Part shown: positions 1-11,186 of the stretch, piece by piece
How the letters are laid out: each line of letters begins with the position of its first letter
How positions within the stretch are numbered: the stretch's first letter is position 1
Assembly: GCA_029379385.1 (NCBI GenBank)
Contig: CM055611.1
Span: 25,138,092 to 25,202,091 of the forward strand
From: Quillaja saponaria
Lineage: Eukaryota; Streptophyta; Magnoliopsida; Fabales; Quillajaceae
Direction of reading: 5' to 3'
Length of the DNA: 64,000 nucleotides
Notes under the pieces: model-generated
Seen by the model: only the letters and a program-made list of their open reading frames with translations
Told to the model about the DNA's origin: nothing
Databases searched by the model: none
Translations under genes and position numbers: made by a program

Positions 1-790
1 AACAGCAGGACTTTTTAACAGGACATCACATGTCAAAATTATAGGCAACAAGGATGTTAATGTCATTAATACTAACTATGGGTAGAGATGATCCATGCAT
101 GCATTAATCTATGACACATATATAGTTTCCAATCTCAGTGTATCATTGTGAGAAAAAAGAAAAAGAAAAAAAAAAGCACCAATGCTTCACCAAAGTCAGT
201 ATTGTCACCACGTGATTGACAAAAGAAGTTAACATACTTGTAGGAGTCAATAGCAAATTAATTATATTTGGTCTCTTTCAGAGTTCACTCGATCACAAAG
301 TACCTCCTTCATCATATATTTCAACAAACTTTCAACAGGCTGTGAGAAAGTTAGATTGAGAGAAAGCAGCCAAAGCTGACGTTTTGTAGAAAGACAATTA
401 GTGTATAATTTTTTTTTTTTGATGTAGTATGTTTCAGATGCAAACGTGGTCAAATAATTTTACATTTAGAATTTTTATATCATGTATAGACAGAAAATTT
501 AATTAAAATATTTATATCAAATGGTACCTAATTTGAGCAACGAATTGAATGAATGATTACAAGAAACTGATAGGGAAAACAATGGTCTCCCCTATAACGT
601 ACATATGCAACAAATAATTGAACCATAAAGAATTATATAGTGGAGGCCATGCATCAAATATTCATACTCTAGCCGTCCAGCTTTTTCATATATATAGGAA
701 ACTACATGACCAAGAAAGCCAAAGCAAGCTGCATAGTGATCTCTTTCTCTCATACACACAAAGACACAGGCAGAGGTCAGAGTGAGAGAG
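1..790 (+). promoter_or_regulatory. Upstream region and leader of the TT2-like MYB gene
   Basis: AT-rich upstream DNA with no convincing ORF. A TATA-like stretch (catatatatagg) lies at about 687-697, roughly 95 bp before the ATG at 791, so transcription probably starts near 720 and the leader is about 70 nt. Short A/T runs occur at 155-175 and 409-420. Nothing else is recognised here. Confidence 0.45.
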
Positions 791-2015
791 ATGGGAAGGA
801 GGCCTTGTTGTTCTAAGGATGAAGATTTGAATAGAGGAGCATGGACAGCTACAGAAGACAAAATACTCACAGATTATGTCAAGACTCACGGTGAAGGAAA
901 ATGGAGAAACCTACCCAAAAGAGCAGGTAAAATATATCTAGCTATGAGATCTTTTTTTGGTTTTTGGGAGATATATAATATCCTGGAAAGCACCGGTATG
1001 ATTAATCAATCCTTGACAAACATGCATAAAATATACAAAATAATTTTACCAGTTGAACTAACAGTTTAACTGACAATTGATCAGGATTTTTACTAACATG
1101 TGTATTTATATATAAGAAGAAAAATGGATTGTAGTTTACTAGTTTTGGTTTTGCATGGCAATGACAGGTCTTAAGAGATGTGGGAAGAGTTGTAGGCTAA
1201 GATGGTTAAATTATCTTAGACCTGACATTAAAAGAGGAAATATTTCTCATGATGAAGAGGACCTCATTATCAGGCTTCACAACCTTCTTGGAAACAGGTC
1301 CTCCATTGTATAGCTTTTGTTTTCTTCATAATTAATACTTGTACGTATACATTAATGTAATAATAGACTAATATGTACGCTTGTATTTTATAGATGGTCT
1401 TTAATAGCTGGACGGCTTCCAGGCCGAACAGACAATGAAATTAAGAATTATTGGAACACAAACATTGGGAAGAAACTTCAAAATAGAAGTCCAAATTCCT
1501 CAACTTTGATCACTCCTAAGTCAACAAATCTAATGAAGGAGAACCCAAATCCAGAAACACGATATCCGACCCGACAACCATTTAAAACGGATACGGGCTC
1601 CACTTATGTGGTGCGGACAAAGGCAACAAAGTGCACCACGAAGGTTGTCATTTCCCAGCAAGAACCTCAAAAACAACAACTTCTTGATCATCAACTCATG
1701 AAACCAATGGTTGCACCTCTCATTACTAGTGAAAATGTGGTTGGCAACATTACTAAACCGGCGGTGCCCGAGTTGTTATCGTCGTCATCACCGAATATTG
1801 ATCATGAGTTGGATTTCATGGCGGATTTTCAAATGGATGAGAATTTCTTGACAGATCTTCTAAACATGGATTTTTCACAACCTTCTTGTTTTGGTAATAT
1901 GGAAGGCAACTTGTCTCCACAAAATGATCATACCATTTCGTTTTCTGATGAATCACTTGGGTTGGATCTATCCATGACGGCAGCTTTAACCGGATCTGAA
2001 TTTGATTGGGTCTAA
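791..2015 (+). CDS. R2R3-MYB transcription factor, TT2/PA2-like proanthocyanidin regulator
   Basis: Three exons, 791-926, 1168-1297 and 1394-2015, join to 888 nt (295 aa). All junctions are GT-AG, and the intron positions with a 130-nt exon 2 are the standard R2R3-MYB layout. The protein starts [19 protein letters not shown]2 spans about residues 14-64 and R3 about 67-115. R3 carries the bHLH-contact signature [DE]Lx2[RK]x3Lx6Lx3R ([20 protein letters not shown]). Past R3 lies [14 protein letters not shown], which resembles the motif of TT2/PA2-type MYBs. The acidic C-terminus ends FDWV. In that family these proteins act with TT8-type bHLH and TTG1 WD40 partners in the nucleus to switch on ANR/DFR for proanthocyanidins. 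A GTG upstream at 782 is in frame but not expected in plants, so ATG 791 is chosen. Family is certain; the PA function is inferred from the motifs. Confidence 0.9.
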
Positions 2016-2130
2016 AATTTGGCATACAAGTTAAATAATGTACGTACCCCATAGAGTTGTTTTTAATTATGCTCTAGGCATCTAGCCATAACTATTAATT
2101 AATTTATCTATCTGTAGTGCTGTATAAATA

Positions 2131-2323
2131 ATATTCTAAGATATTGTAATTATGTTGTTAGTTAATTAATCATTTTATGTAAGAATTTCATTTCAATTAT
2201 CAATAAATACAAAAAAATGAGTCTTAAAAATAATATTCAAAGCTATTGTAGTCATATTGTTAGTTAATTAATCATTTTGTGTACGAATTTCGTTTCAATT
2301 ATCAATAAAAACAAAAAAACTGA
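2131..2323 (+). repeat. Direct tandem duplication of about 100 bp in the MYB 3' flank
   Basis: Two consecutive diverged copies, about 2131-2222 and 2232-2323, both read roughly TATTCnAAG.TATTGTA..TTGTTAGTTAATTAATCATTTT and both contain AATAAA-like hexamers (CAATAAATAC, CAATAAAAAC). They lie 120-300 bp after the stop codon, where polyadenylation signals are expected, so the gene may have duplicated poly(A) signals. The copy relation is visible directly; the poly(A) role is inference. Confidence 0.6.
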
Positions 2324-4449
2324 GTATTAAATTTATATAGTGAATCTCGATAAAAAATCGGGTACATCTTTAATTATTAAAAAATAAAAAGAGTGATGTT
2401 GATTTTTATTTTATTTTATTTTATGATGTTGATCGTTAATTGTTCTTGAAAATTATTATTGATTTAATCCATGTCATAAAAAAGGTTAATTAATTGACAA
2501 AGATTTTAAAGTGACGTCCATGAAGATGAAAGTTAAGTAGCTAGTGTGACTTTTATCAAAAGTATATAATAACTTTGATCATATAAGTTAATTACTTTCA
2601 ATGTTAAAATATAACATTTAAATTAAATATTATAAAAAAATTAATAAAATAAATTACACTCCTGAGGTTTACTGAAACTGATATTAACCTCGGAAACGAT
2701 ATTAAGGTCTAAAATATGGAGAATATGACAATTCTCCTCCTTTGGATTGATGAAACATTAGCCGGGTTCTGGATTCACAGAGGGAGAAGAAGAAAGGAAA
2801 ACAATGGCTCAGCCAATTTAATGATTAATATTCAGAATCCCTCCCACAATTTTTATAGGCTAACGATTTTGCAATTACTAAACTACCCTCAAGTCCCCCA
2901 ATTTTGCAGTAGGATAGAAGTAATTAGAAGGAAGTGGGGGAGTGAAGAAGAAAGGTTGTTGAACTCGAATACTTGAAGAAAACGGGTTCACACATTGCAT
3001 ATATATTATATTTATGATCTATACATAAATCTTGAATGATATGTTTGGTGTAAGAAACAAGCAAGAAATGTAATTAAACACCAAAATTTGTATAAATTGT
3101 TTCTCTTCCTTCATCAAACACCTCAATTGGATCATTACTAAAATAAAGCCTTAATTATCTTTTCTTATTTGTAGATTTTGAGTAAATTCATGAGGTGTAT
3201 TCAAATCTTTCTTTTTGCTTTCATATTTCCTTTTAATTTATTTTGTTTCTTTTGTGGTAGTTGTTGAATTTGGTACACATGCTTTGCTGTTTAGGTAGAC
3301 AAAATTGGAGTTCGAGATTGACGTCTTTGTGAGGCTTACTTAACAGTCATAATAAATTAATTAACATATGATAATGTTAATTAATTTGGGGATGATGTAT
3401 GATGGAATGAATTGTAGTAAGAGGGAGATAGAAAATTCCCTACTTGCTAACATGAGAATTTTTATTGTTATCATAATAATATATTAAAAAAGATTCGATT
3501 CTTTTTTAGATTTTTATTTTTAATTTTAAATTTATTTGTTTGTGACTTTGTGCCCATGTTTGATAAAATTATTAACCATTAATTTTTGAAAATTGATATG
3601 ATTATTTTAAGTTGGTTTAATTTAAAAATTAGGTTAGAGATTGTTTTCAAAAACTATGTTAATATTTTTTATTTATTTCCTCACAAGTCTTGATTTTATT
3701 AATTGTCAACTTCTCATAATACCTCATTGTCTTGTAAACAATTTTTATAAGAATTGGACCTTCAATTAAGGAGGAAATTTTTTTTCATAATTTTACTTTT
3801 AGTCATTCAAATTGTTTTTCTAAAGACATAACTTCTATTTTAGTCATTCAAAATATAATCTTTTTTCAAACTACTTTTTTCTCAATTTGCTAGATTTAGT
3901 CTATACATAAAAAGGAAAAAAAGAAGTAATTTTCATATATATTTTTTCTGTCTACTCTGTTATTATTTTTTGACCGAGTACCGAAATTGATATATTTTAT
4001 TTTTGAGTTTCATTTTAAGCATAAATTAAAATATTAGTTTATGCTAGTAAGGAGTTAATTCCTTTTTGATAAAAAGAAGAAGTAAATGTAAGCAATCTGA
4101 GTGCACCTCCCAAAACGTTATTCACCTTGGAAAAAGGAAAAGGACAATATTGTTCAAATCAACAAAATAAAATAAAATTAGAAGGACTAACTTGCATACT
4201 TTAGTGTTTTTGGAGACCGTAACTGAAATAAAACCAAAAAATAGATAATGACGGCTCGAGAACACCACTGTAAAACTGAACGGGGTAAATTCAGAAACCA
4301 AGGCCTTTTATTTTAGTCACAAAAGAATTACTACTTCAGCCCCGTGTTGTCGACGACATCTAGTTCTCTGATACACTTGCTCCGGTGATCGCGTCGGACG
4401 GAACGATTGCAGTGGACGGACCGAGGATTGGATTTTGTTGCAGAAACTA
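2324..4449. other. Intergenic region between the MYB and ATG12
   Basis: AT-rich spacer. A short ORF at 2716-2976 has no recognisable domain and is probably chance. About 3040-3125 is a weak inverted-repeat patch (TGTTTGGTG ... CATCAAACA) that may be a decayed MITE. The last 150 bp before 4450 are more GC-rich and should hold the ATG12 promoter and leader; no clear TATA box is seen there. Confidence 0.4.
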
Positions 4450-6636
4450 ATGGCTGCGGAGCCTCCAAGCTCTGTTCGTAAAGGTGTGTACCTAAAGACT
4501 CAAACTGTTTGTTTATCTGTAATCGGACTCTTTGAACGCCTTTGATGGTAAATTAGGGTTTTCGATTTTGTGCAGTGGTCGTTCATTTGAGAGCCACCGG
4601 TGACGCTCCGATACTCAAGCAAGCGAAATTTAAGGTATTGTTTTGTATTTTGGCAACATTATTAGCTCTCAAAATCAAAGTTAAAGACCTAGGTGGATTT
4701 TTATTTTGTTTAGAAATTACGGCTGCTAATTGTATTATTCAAATTCGAGATATGATATGCATATAATTATCATGTCTGAATAAACTGAGATACCCACTGA
4801 CATGGAATTCTGATGTTTCAAACCAGATTAGACTGTATTGTGATTGTGAATCATAAATTAGGCAATTTGTTCGGTTATTTTTTATTTTAATTAGCATTGT
4901 TAAGTTGGATCGATTCCTTAACCATAGGAGCTTATAGATATTGCTTACATTGTTGGTACTTGATATAATATTGAAGGTGTAATTTGCAAGAGGTGCATCC
5001 GTATGCAAAATATACACCATTTATTGAGTTCTAGTTTTCACATCGAAGTATTGAATTATGTGAAAACTTGAATGATCATGTTCTACATGGCCAAAAGCAT
5101 AAAATGCTATCTAAAACATGGATTATGCATTACATAATGCATAAGCTGTGATGGATGGGGTTACATAGTATTAGTTGGAAATTTTGCATTAGATGTACTA
5201 GAATGTAGTCATGTTAAATATGTTATACATGTTTCTCTGCAAAACATCCAGTAGCTGCTGGAGGCTGTGTAATGGGCACTCTTATCTGTTGCCATATAAA
5301 AATACTGGTGTGTTCATTACTGATACGGTAATGTGATATACATATTTTATATACTCTTGAAAATGGCAGATACCAGGTACCGACAAGTTTGCTAAAGTGA
5401 TAGACTTCCTCCGCCGTCAACTCCATCGGGAGACATTGGTAATTGAATTTTACTGCCTTTTACGTTATCATATATGTGTATATATAGTTATAGAACCTTT
5501 TACCTTATCAATTATTCTACAGTTTCTGACACTAAACTATATGTCATTGTTTTGCAGTTTGTGTATGTCAACAGTGCTTTCTCACCGAACCCTGATGAAT
5601 TGGTTATTGATCTATATAATGTAAGCTTCTATGTTTTTAATTTTGATAACTTGTATTATGTGAGATTGGTCTTTCCTTTTTTGAAATGTATATTCTCTCA
5701 TGGTGGTGAGATAGGGTATCTTGTGTGATTGTGATGCCCAATTAAAGTACTATGATCTAATTACTTCCTCCTCCTTTAAGAACAAGGGTGGAGGACAGAT
5801 CACTGGTTCTAAAGCCAGTGGTTCACTTGTGACTTGCCAATTATTCAAATTAATCATAATTTCAATAGCAAAAAAAAAAAAAAAAGGAAAGGAAAATATT
5901 AGTCATCATTTGTTCAATTAATCTTGACATTGCACTTTTTGATTACTTAATAAGAATGACAAGAGATAACTACCATTTTAACTTTGTTTCTAAATATATT
6001 TTTGGGAATATTGGGTTCTTTATCTTATGCTTTAAACTTGTAAAGGGGAAGGATGTATAAGAAAAATGGTTTATCTTTGAACTAGGATCCTAAATCTCTA
6101 AGCAATATTTCCAGTTCCTTTTCCATCCTTTGTCTTTTCCTATTTCAGAGTGGATGCTCAACCTGTGTCTGAAATATATGGGAGGTACAATGACAGGGAA
6201 CCATATGACAAAGTTCATGTAAACTAATACCTTCTTTCAAATACTTTTTCTTAAAAAGATTTTTTTTTTTGTCTAATGTTCTGTGGAGTATCTGCAGTTC
6301 CCTGTTATATAAAGATGCTTATGTAAGCTCATTAGAAAGTATGATTTGCTAGTTTTTTCTTCATTTATTGTTGGATACGGTGCTCTTTACTCAGTCTCTC
6401 TCTCAAAATAATACATTAGATAGATTGGCAAATAATTGATAAGTTAAATCATAGTCGAGTCCTAATTACTTGTGCAGAAATTCTCAGTATTAATGAAGTT
6501 ATTTAACTATTCTGTTTCTGTTCTCAAGTTGTATCTGGGTCTCCTCCTCCATCTAATTATTCCTTTGTTATTCCAGAATTTCGGTTTTGATGGGAAACTA
6601 GTGGTTAACTACGCTTGTTCCATGGCATGGGGCTAA
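4450..6636 (+). CDS. ATG12: Ubiquitin-like autophagy protein ATG12
   Basis: Five exons, 4450-4483, 4576-4634, 5370-5438, 5558-5620 and 6577-6636, join to 285 nt (94 aa) with GT-AG junctions and a continuous frame. The product contains [57 protein letters not shown] and ends [19 protein letters not shown]. This matches plant ATG12 in sequence and length (about 94-96 aa). The C-terminal Gly is the residue activated by ATG7, passed to ATG10 and linked to a lysine of ATG5; ATG12-ATG5 with ATG16 then acts as the E3 for ATG8 lipidation on the phagophore. The protein is born with its terminal Gly exposed, so no processing is needed. Intron 4 is nearly 1 kb. Nothing abnormal is seen. Confidence 0.95.
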
Positions 6637-7899
6637 TTCTCAGGGACGAGTCTTCTGATGTATAACTATTCATTTGTAAGTTCACACTTGTTTCTTGGGT
6701 CTTTTGATTACTAGTATATCTTATGTCTTGGTTATGTTTTTTCTCCAGTGGCTGCACTTCCAGCAATTTCTCAAGTTTTACTTCCATACAAGCAAGGATT
6801 CGTGGTTATTTTTTGGTTGATGATTATTCTCATTAGAGTTAAGGAAATTAGGGGAGTATCAGATGCATTCTCTGAAATTCATTTTTCTTTATGTCTATAA
6901 ATTACATTCAAAGTACTGAAGTCACCCAGTTTGGATGCCACCTGTCATGGTTTGCAATTATGTGAATGATTGATCTTAGATAAGAGGCTTGTACTTCTTG
7001 TTATGTTTAAATGCTACTCTTCACGTGTTTAAACTACTGAATACATCTTGATGTAAGGTGGAAATTAATAGTGTAATTGGTATTTTAGGATGGATTTGGA
7101 ATCTGAAAGCTTTTGATACTTGCCACATAATGGAACACATTTTGCTGATCTAGGTGTTTAATCTGGGAAATGGGTTGTTATTCTGCATATCTAAACATAA
7201 AATGTCTAGGGTCTTGATCATGGGATTGCAAGTTATAGCTTTCATCAGCGACCTTGCTGAAGAAATTGCACTCAGGTACCCTTGTAAGTTTGCTTCAATG
7301 TTAGGTGTAGAACATTTAAATCAAACAATTCATTCAAGTCTCTCAGTTTCTTGATAGGTGGGTACATTAAATTTCTTTATATCTTCTGTTATGGTTTATG
7401 AATGCTAGTACAAAGCTGGTAATCAGTTGAGCAGATTACTTACAAAAATACAAATGGTACTAGTGGAATTTAAAGGTCTGAACTCTGAGAAGATGTTATT
7501 GAGGAATGCAGAGCTTTCTGCCCCCAGGCCCCAACTTAATTAATCACCGTTTGAGCAAACTTCTGAAAATTGTTTTCTGCAAGCTTCAGTTTACTGATTA
7601 CTAGAAAATTACTTGCAACTATTCAACAATATCTTCATTTGGTATGTTTATTAAATAAATCAGTTAATGATGATTAGAAAACTATTCAACTTAAAATTAC
7701 TTTATTATGAAATTGTATATTTGGTCAGGTCTTCTTTTTTTAATTTCTAAAGTGTACACATGTTAAGAATATATATATATATATATTTGGTGAAAAGGGA
7801 GCACTAGAATTGAAAGTTAATAGAAGGTCTTGTGGTACATGTCTCCAAAGTATCACAAAGAATTACAGAGCTTAAAAAAGGCAGTATATTATTAATGAT
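6637..7899. other. ATG12 3' flank, no gene recognised
   Basis: AT-rich sequence. A short (AT)n tract lies at about 7770-7787. The open stretch at 7154-7354 shows no domain. The right edge merges into the LINE relic. Confidence 0.4.
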
Positions 7900-8880
7900 A
7901 ATAAAGCTTTGTGTTCTGGTATATGTCTTTTTATACAACATATTAGTTACTTGATTCTCTCGCTGTAACTGTGGATTACCTTCATTAGAGGAAACTCTTT
8001 GGTCGAGGATTTACAATCTTCAATAAGGGATCCCAAAGGATGGGGTGAAGTATCAGCTGAACTAATAAGGTTAGTTACAAGCTTAGCATTAATTTTAGTT
8101 TCTAACTTGATGATTCATAGCCAAGTTAATCCATCATTCAATGCCCATAATTCAGATTCCATGCTTGTACTGAATCCAATATTCAAAGTCAGAAATGTAC
8201 CATCCAAGTTTATTTTTAATCAAACTCCCACTAGTAGTCCTCTTAAGATTTCTCAAAGAGGAGTCATCAGTGTTCAATTTGTAAAAACCTGGGTTAAGAG
8301 GTTGCCATTTAATGGAAACTATGACTTTATTTCTAAAATTAGTGTTTTGTATTAGAGCAACAAATTCAATGGCATGTATGCAAGCAGAATGGATGATGGA
8401 TTCAATGGAATGAACTTTTTTATCAAAAAATTTTGAATTTTTATTTAACCAAAGTATCTGACAGATATGCAGAAAAAAAGTATTTCAAAGAATTTTGAAG
8501 TTTTTCCAGCTGCAAATGGTTTGGCACAAGAAATTGGATTTGATCCAAGTGAAACAATCTAAATTATAAAAAAAATTCAAGATACACTTAGGCATGCCTA
8601 GTTAGTTCCATACTTGCTTGACAATAATACAGTCTCTTAAGATGTGCATAATATTTTCGATGTTACCTAACACTAAATACAATCGTGACTAATATTGATT
8701 CTTCTACTGAGGGGCAAACTCCTAGTAGGGATCCTTTCATGACAAGCAAGCCAATTTTTTTTAAAATCTTTGATGGACATGAATTTTCCAAACCCAATTG
8801 AAGTTCCTCACATTATTCTACATAATCAAAAGAAGAGTTGAAACCAAATCTAACATTTACTACTTTGGATTACATAATAG
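7900..8880 (-). mobile_element. Degenerate 3' end of a LINE (zf-RVT plus RNase H relic)
   Basis: Read on the minus strand, broken frames give the tail of a plant non-LTR retrotransposon. In order from about 8820 downward: WLACHERIPTRSLPLSRRI and then NIENIMHILRDCIIVKQVW (the zf-RVT region); from about 8330 the RNase H start IKWQPLNPGFYKLNTDDSS; then, in shifted frames, SMESELWALNDGLTWL and the end LGSLIEDCKS...HSYSERIK. The pattern (N/K)xTDGS ... E(A/S)ELWAL is the RNase H core, with the second D/E positions still visible. Several stops and frameshifts are present, so it is dead. The plus-strand open frame at 7999-8355 is an antisense shadow of it. The upstream reverse transcriptase part is missing. 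Confidence 0.8.
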
Positions 8881-8896
8881 TGGACAATAAATATCC

Positions 8897-9470
8897 CAAT
8901 GTTTAGAAAACTAGACTGATTTGGTTGGTCGGATAGTCGTTTGGGTAAAAAAAAATTTGATCGGGTTGAATCAAAAAATAGTTTTGGTGCTTAGATTGGT
9001 TAAAATTGTAAGAATCGGTCATACTAGTAAAATCGGTGTTGGGTTGAGCAACCATAATGGTTTTTTTTTTTATAAAAAAAAGCAGAATAAATATATTTTT
9101 TTTATAAAGGATTAATAAAATATTTATATTTTATATTAACTATTAGTTAAATAATTGTATTTTATATTAGTATTATCTTTATTATTTTGATTCATAAGTT
9201 AAAACTTGAATATTGTGATGAATAAATCACTCAGTATTAATAATTATATTTGACTATTTGAGATTTAATTTTTTTAGTTTTTAATGAATATTGAATTATA
9301 CTTTTTGGTTTTCTTGTATATTAATAATGAATAAAAAATTATATAATATTTAAAATATATAATTAAATATATTTATGATGTTATCTGACCTGATTCTGAT
9401 TTAACTAACGACTCGAGATCTAATAAATTTTTGAGTCGATATCCTATTCAGTTTTAAAACATTAAAATAT
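8897..9470. mobile_element. MITE-like element with imperfect terminal inverted repeats
   Basis: The left end reads AATGTTTAGAAAACTAGACTGA and is matched inversely by the right end TTCAGTTTTAAAACATT near 9450-9467. Just inside the left end is a (T/C)GGTTGGTCGGA... type motif and inside the right end GACTCGAG; the core is strongly AT-rich with no ORF. This structure is typical of small nonautonomous DNA elements. It abuts the LINE relic. No clear target duplication was found. Confidence 0.5.
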
Positions 9471-10342
9471 CCTGTACATTTTGTCTCTAAGAAACGCTTT
9501 ATTAACAAACATCTTGCATTCATTCATTCCTTTGCATGTGTGGCTAATTCTCTTTGTGTGACAGAAAATGGCTTCAAAACATTGTCAAATTTTTGGCTAT
9601 TAGTGATGCATGTGAACGAGGGGTACATGGTACAATGTGCTTCGAAAGTACAACACTTTATATTTTACATTGAATTCAGTTAATAAAACACTTTGATGGT
9701 GAGAATTTCAGATCTTATAGGTTTTTTAATCGCACTAACATGTTTTCCAATAATGTAAATAGTAGTTCACACACGTCCTCTCTTGTTTTCCAACAGGGAA
9801 ACAAAACTAGTATCGTCACTCAGAACGCTATCGTATACACTATTCTTTCATCACCTAAGGAATCTCCAAACTAATAATTGTGAACAAAGTGCCAAAACCT
9901 ACATTAATTATTAAAGTAGAAAATTATTTTCCACATTCTACTAATAAAGATGCATAGGTTGCTATCAATATACTTCTTTATTTTGTTTTGTTTTGTATTA
10001 ATTTCTAGATCAATTTATTTTCTTGCTAATGATCATAAAACGAATCCCAATGGGCCAGGGAAAGGGTCGATATTTGAAAGGGATTATGACTCTCATGCAA
10101 TTCAATCATCGTAGTTTTGAACTTAATCTTGAACCAATAAATGTAAGCCACTGAACTAATGCTAATTCGACAATAATTTATAGGCACACAATGATTATAG
10201 TGAATCAAATGGAAGGTTAGATAACACCAAGTAGTGTTGACATTGCTCTTTCACTACATGAGGAAATTAAAACATGTCCATATACATGAAAAAACTATAA
10301 ACAAGACCAAGTTCATTTCCTAATTATGAAACAGACATAATT
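9471..10342. other. Spacer and 3' flank of the second MYB gene
   Basis: AT-rich, no recognisable gene. The minus-strand open frame at 10026-10208 lacks any domain. It should contain the 3' UTR of the minus-strand MYB that ends at 10343. Confidence 0.4.
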
Positions 10343-11186
10343 TTATACATATTGTGAAATTTCATCGAAGCCCTTATCGAGTTGAAGGAACTGATTAATC
10401 CACTCTTGGTTCTGGGTTTCTTCATTGGAGAAATCAAAGAAGTCATTCACATCAAAGTTGATTTTTGAGTCTTCATCACCTCCTTGATCAATTGAATTCT
10501 CTTCTCCTAGTTCTCCAGGAATCTTCTCCACCACCCTATTTTCCTGAGCTTTGGACCTTTCCCTTGTTGAATTCCCACTTTGTTTCTCATTCTGAGTTAT
10601 TTTCTTGCTCAAATGAGAGTTCCAGTAGTTCTTTATCTCATTATCAGTTCGACCTGGTAATCTTCCAGCAATCAATGACCACCTAATAAATCCAAACATC
10701 AACATAATTGTGAGAAGAGTTAGAATCTATGTGTGTATGTGAGTAAATGAGTGAGGGAGCAACTTTCATAGTTAGTCTGCAAGTTAAATAATTATCTGAC
10801 CTGTTTCCTAGGAGTTTATGAAGTCTAAGTATCAAATCCTCTTCTTGATCTGAAATGTTGCCTCTCTTAATATTGGGTCTTAGATAATTCAACCATCTTA
10901 ACCTGCAACTCTTACCACACCTATTAAGACCTGCAAATATAAGCCAAAACCCATCAACCACTGGTTCTGTTAAATAGTCTGCAATTGTTTCATCTAAGGG
11001 CATAAAGAAATTAGTACCTGCTTTGGCTGCAATTGTCTTCCACTTTCTTGCACCATGAACTGCAATAACCTCAGCCAGTTTCTGATCTTCTTCTAATGTC
11101 CATGCTCCTTTGCTGTAGGACACTTTCTTCATGGCTTCCCTTGGCTTCACTTGTCTCTTAATAGACTTGCCTTTTATAGGAGCCAT
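10343..11186 (-). CDS. R2R3-MYB transcription factor, WER/GL1-like group (bHLH-interacting)
   Basis: Three exons on the minus strand, 11186-11018, 10930-10801 and 10682-10343, join to 639 nt (212 aa). Both introns sit at the usual R2R3-MYB positions and exon 2 is again 130 nt. Intron 1 is in frame without a stop, so an unspliced reading is misleading. A basic N-terminal extension ([21 protein letters not shown]) precedes R2 at about residues 24-74; R3 follows to about 125 with the bHLH-contact motif [20 protein letters not shown]. The short acidic tail includes [12 protein letters not shown] and ends FDEISQYV. The motif and compact length (212 aa) recall the WER/GL1/MYB23 and MYB82 groups that control epidermal cell fate or flavonoids; the exact subgroup is not decided. 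It is tail-to-tail with ATG12 and with the TT2-like MYB beyond it. Confidence 0.88.

Noticed and set aside
671..682. 12-base exact inverted match between the MYB promoter (AGCCGTCCAGCT) and its exon 3 (about 1406-1417)
   Set aside because: A 12-base match within 1.2 kb is not rare by chance, and the exon bases encode the conserved AGR of R3.
2716..2976. 86-codon open frame
   Set aside because: No domain, no splice partner, AT-rich flanks; likely chance or a decayed repeat.
7999..8355. 118-codon open frame on the plus strand
   Set aside because: It begins with TTG, has no domain, and the opposite strand gives a clear LINE RNase H sequence.
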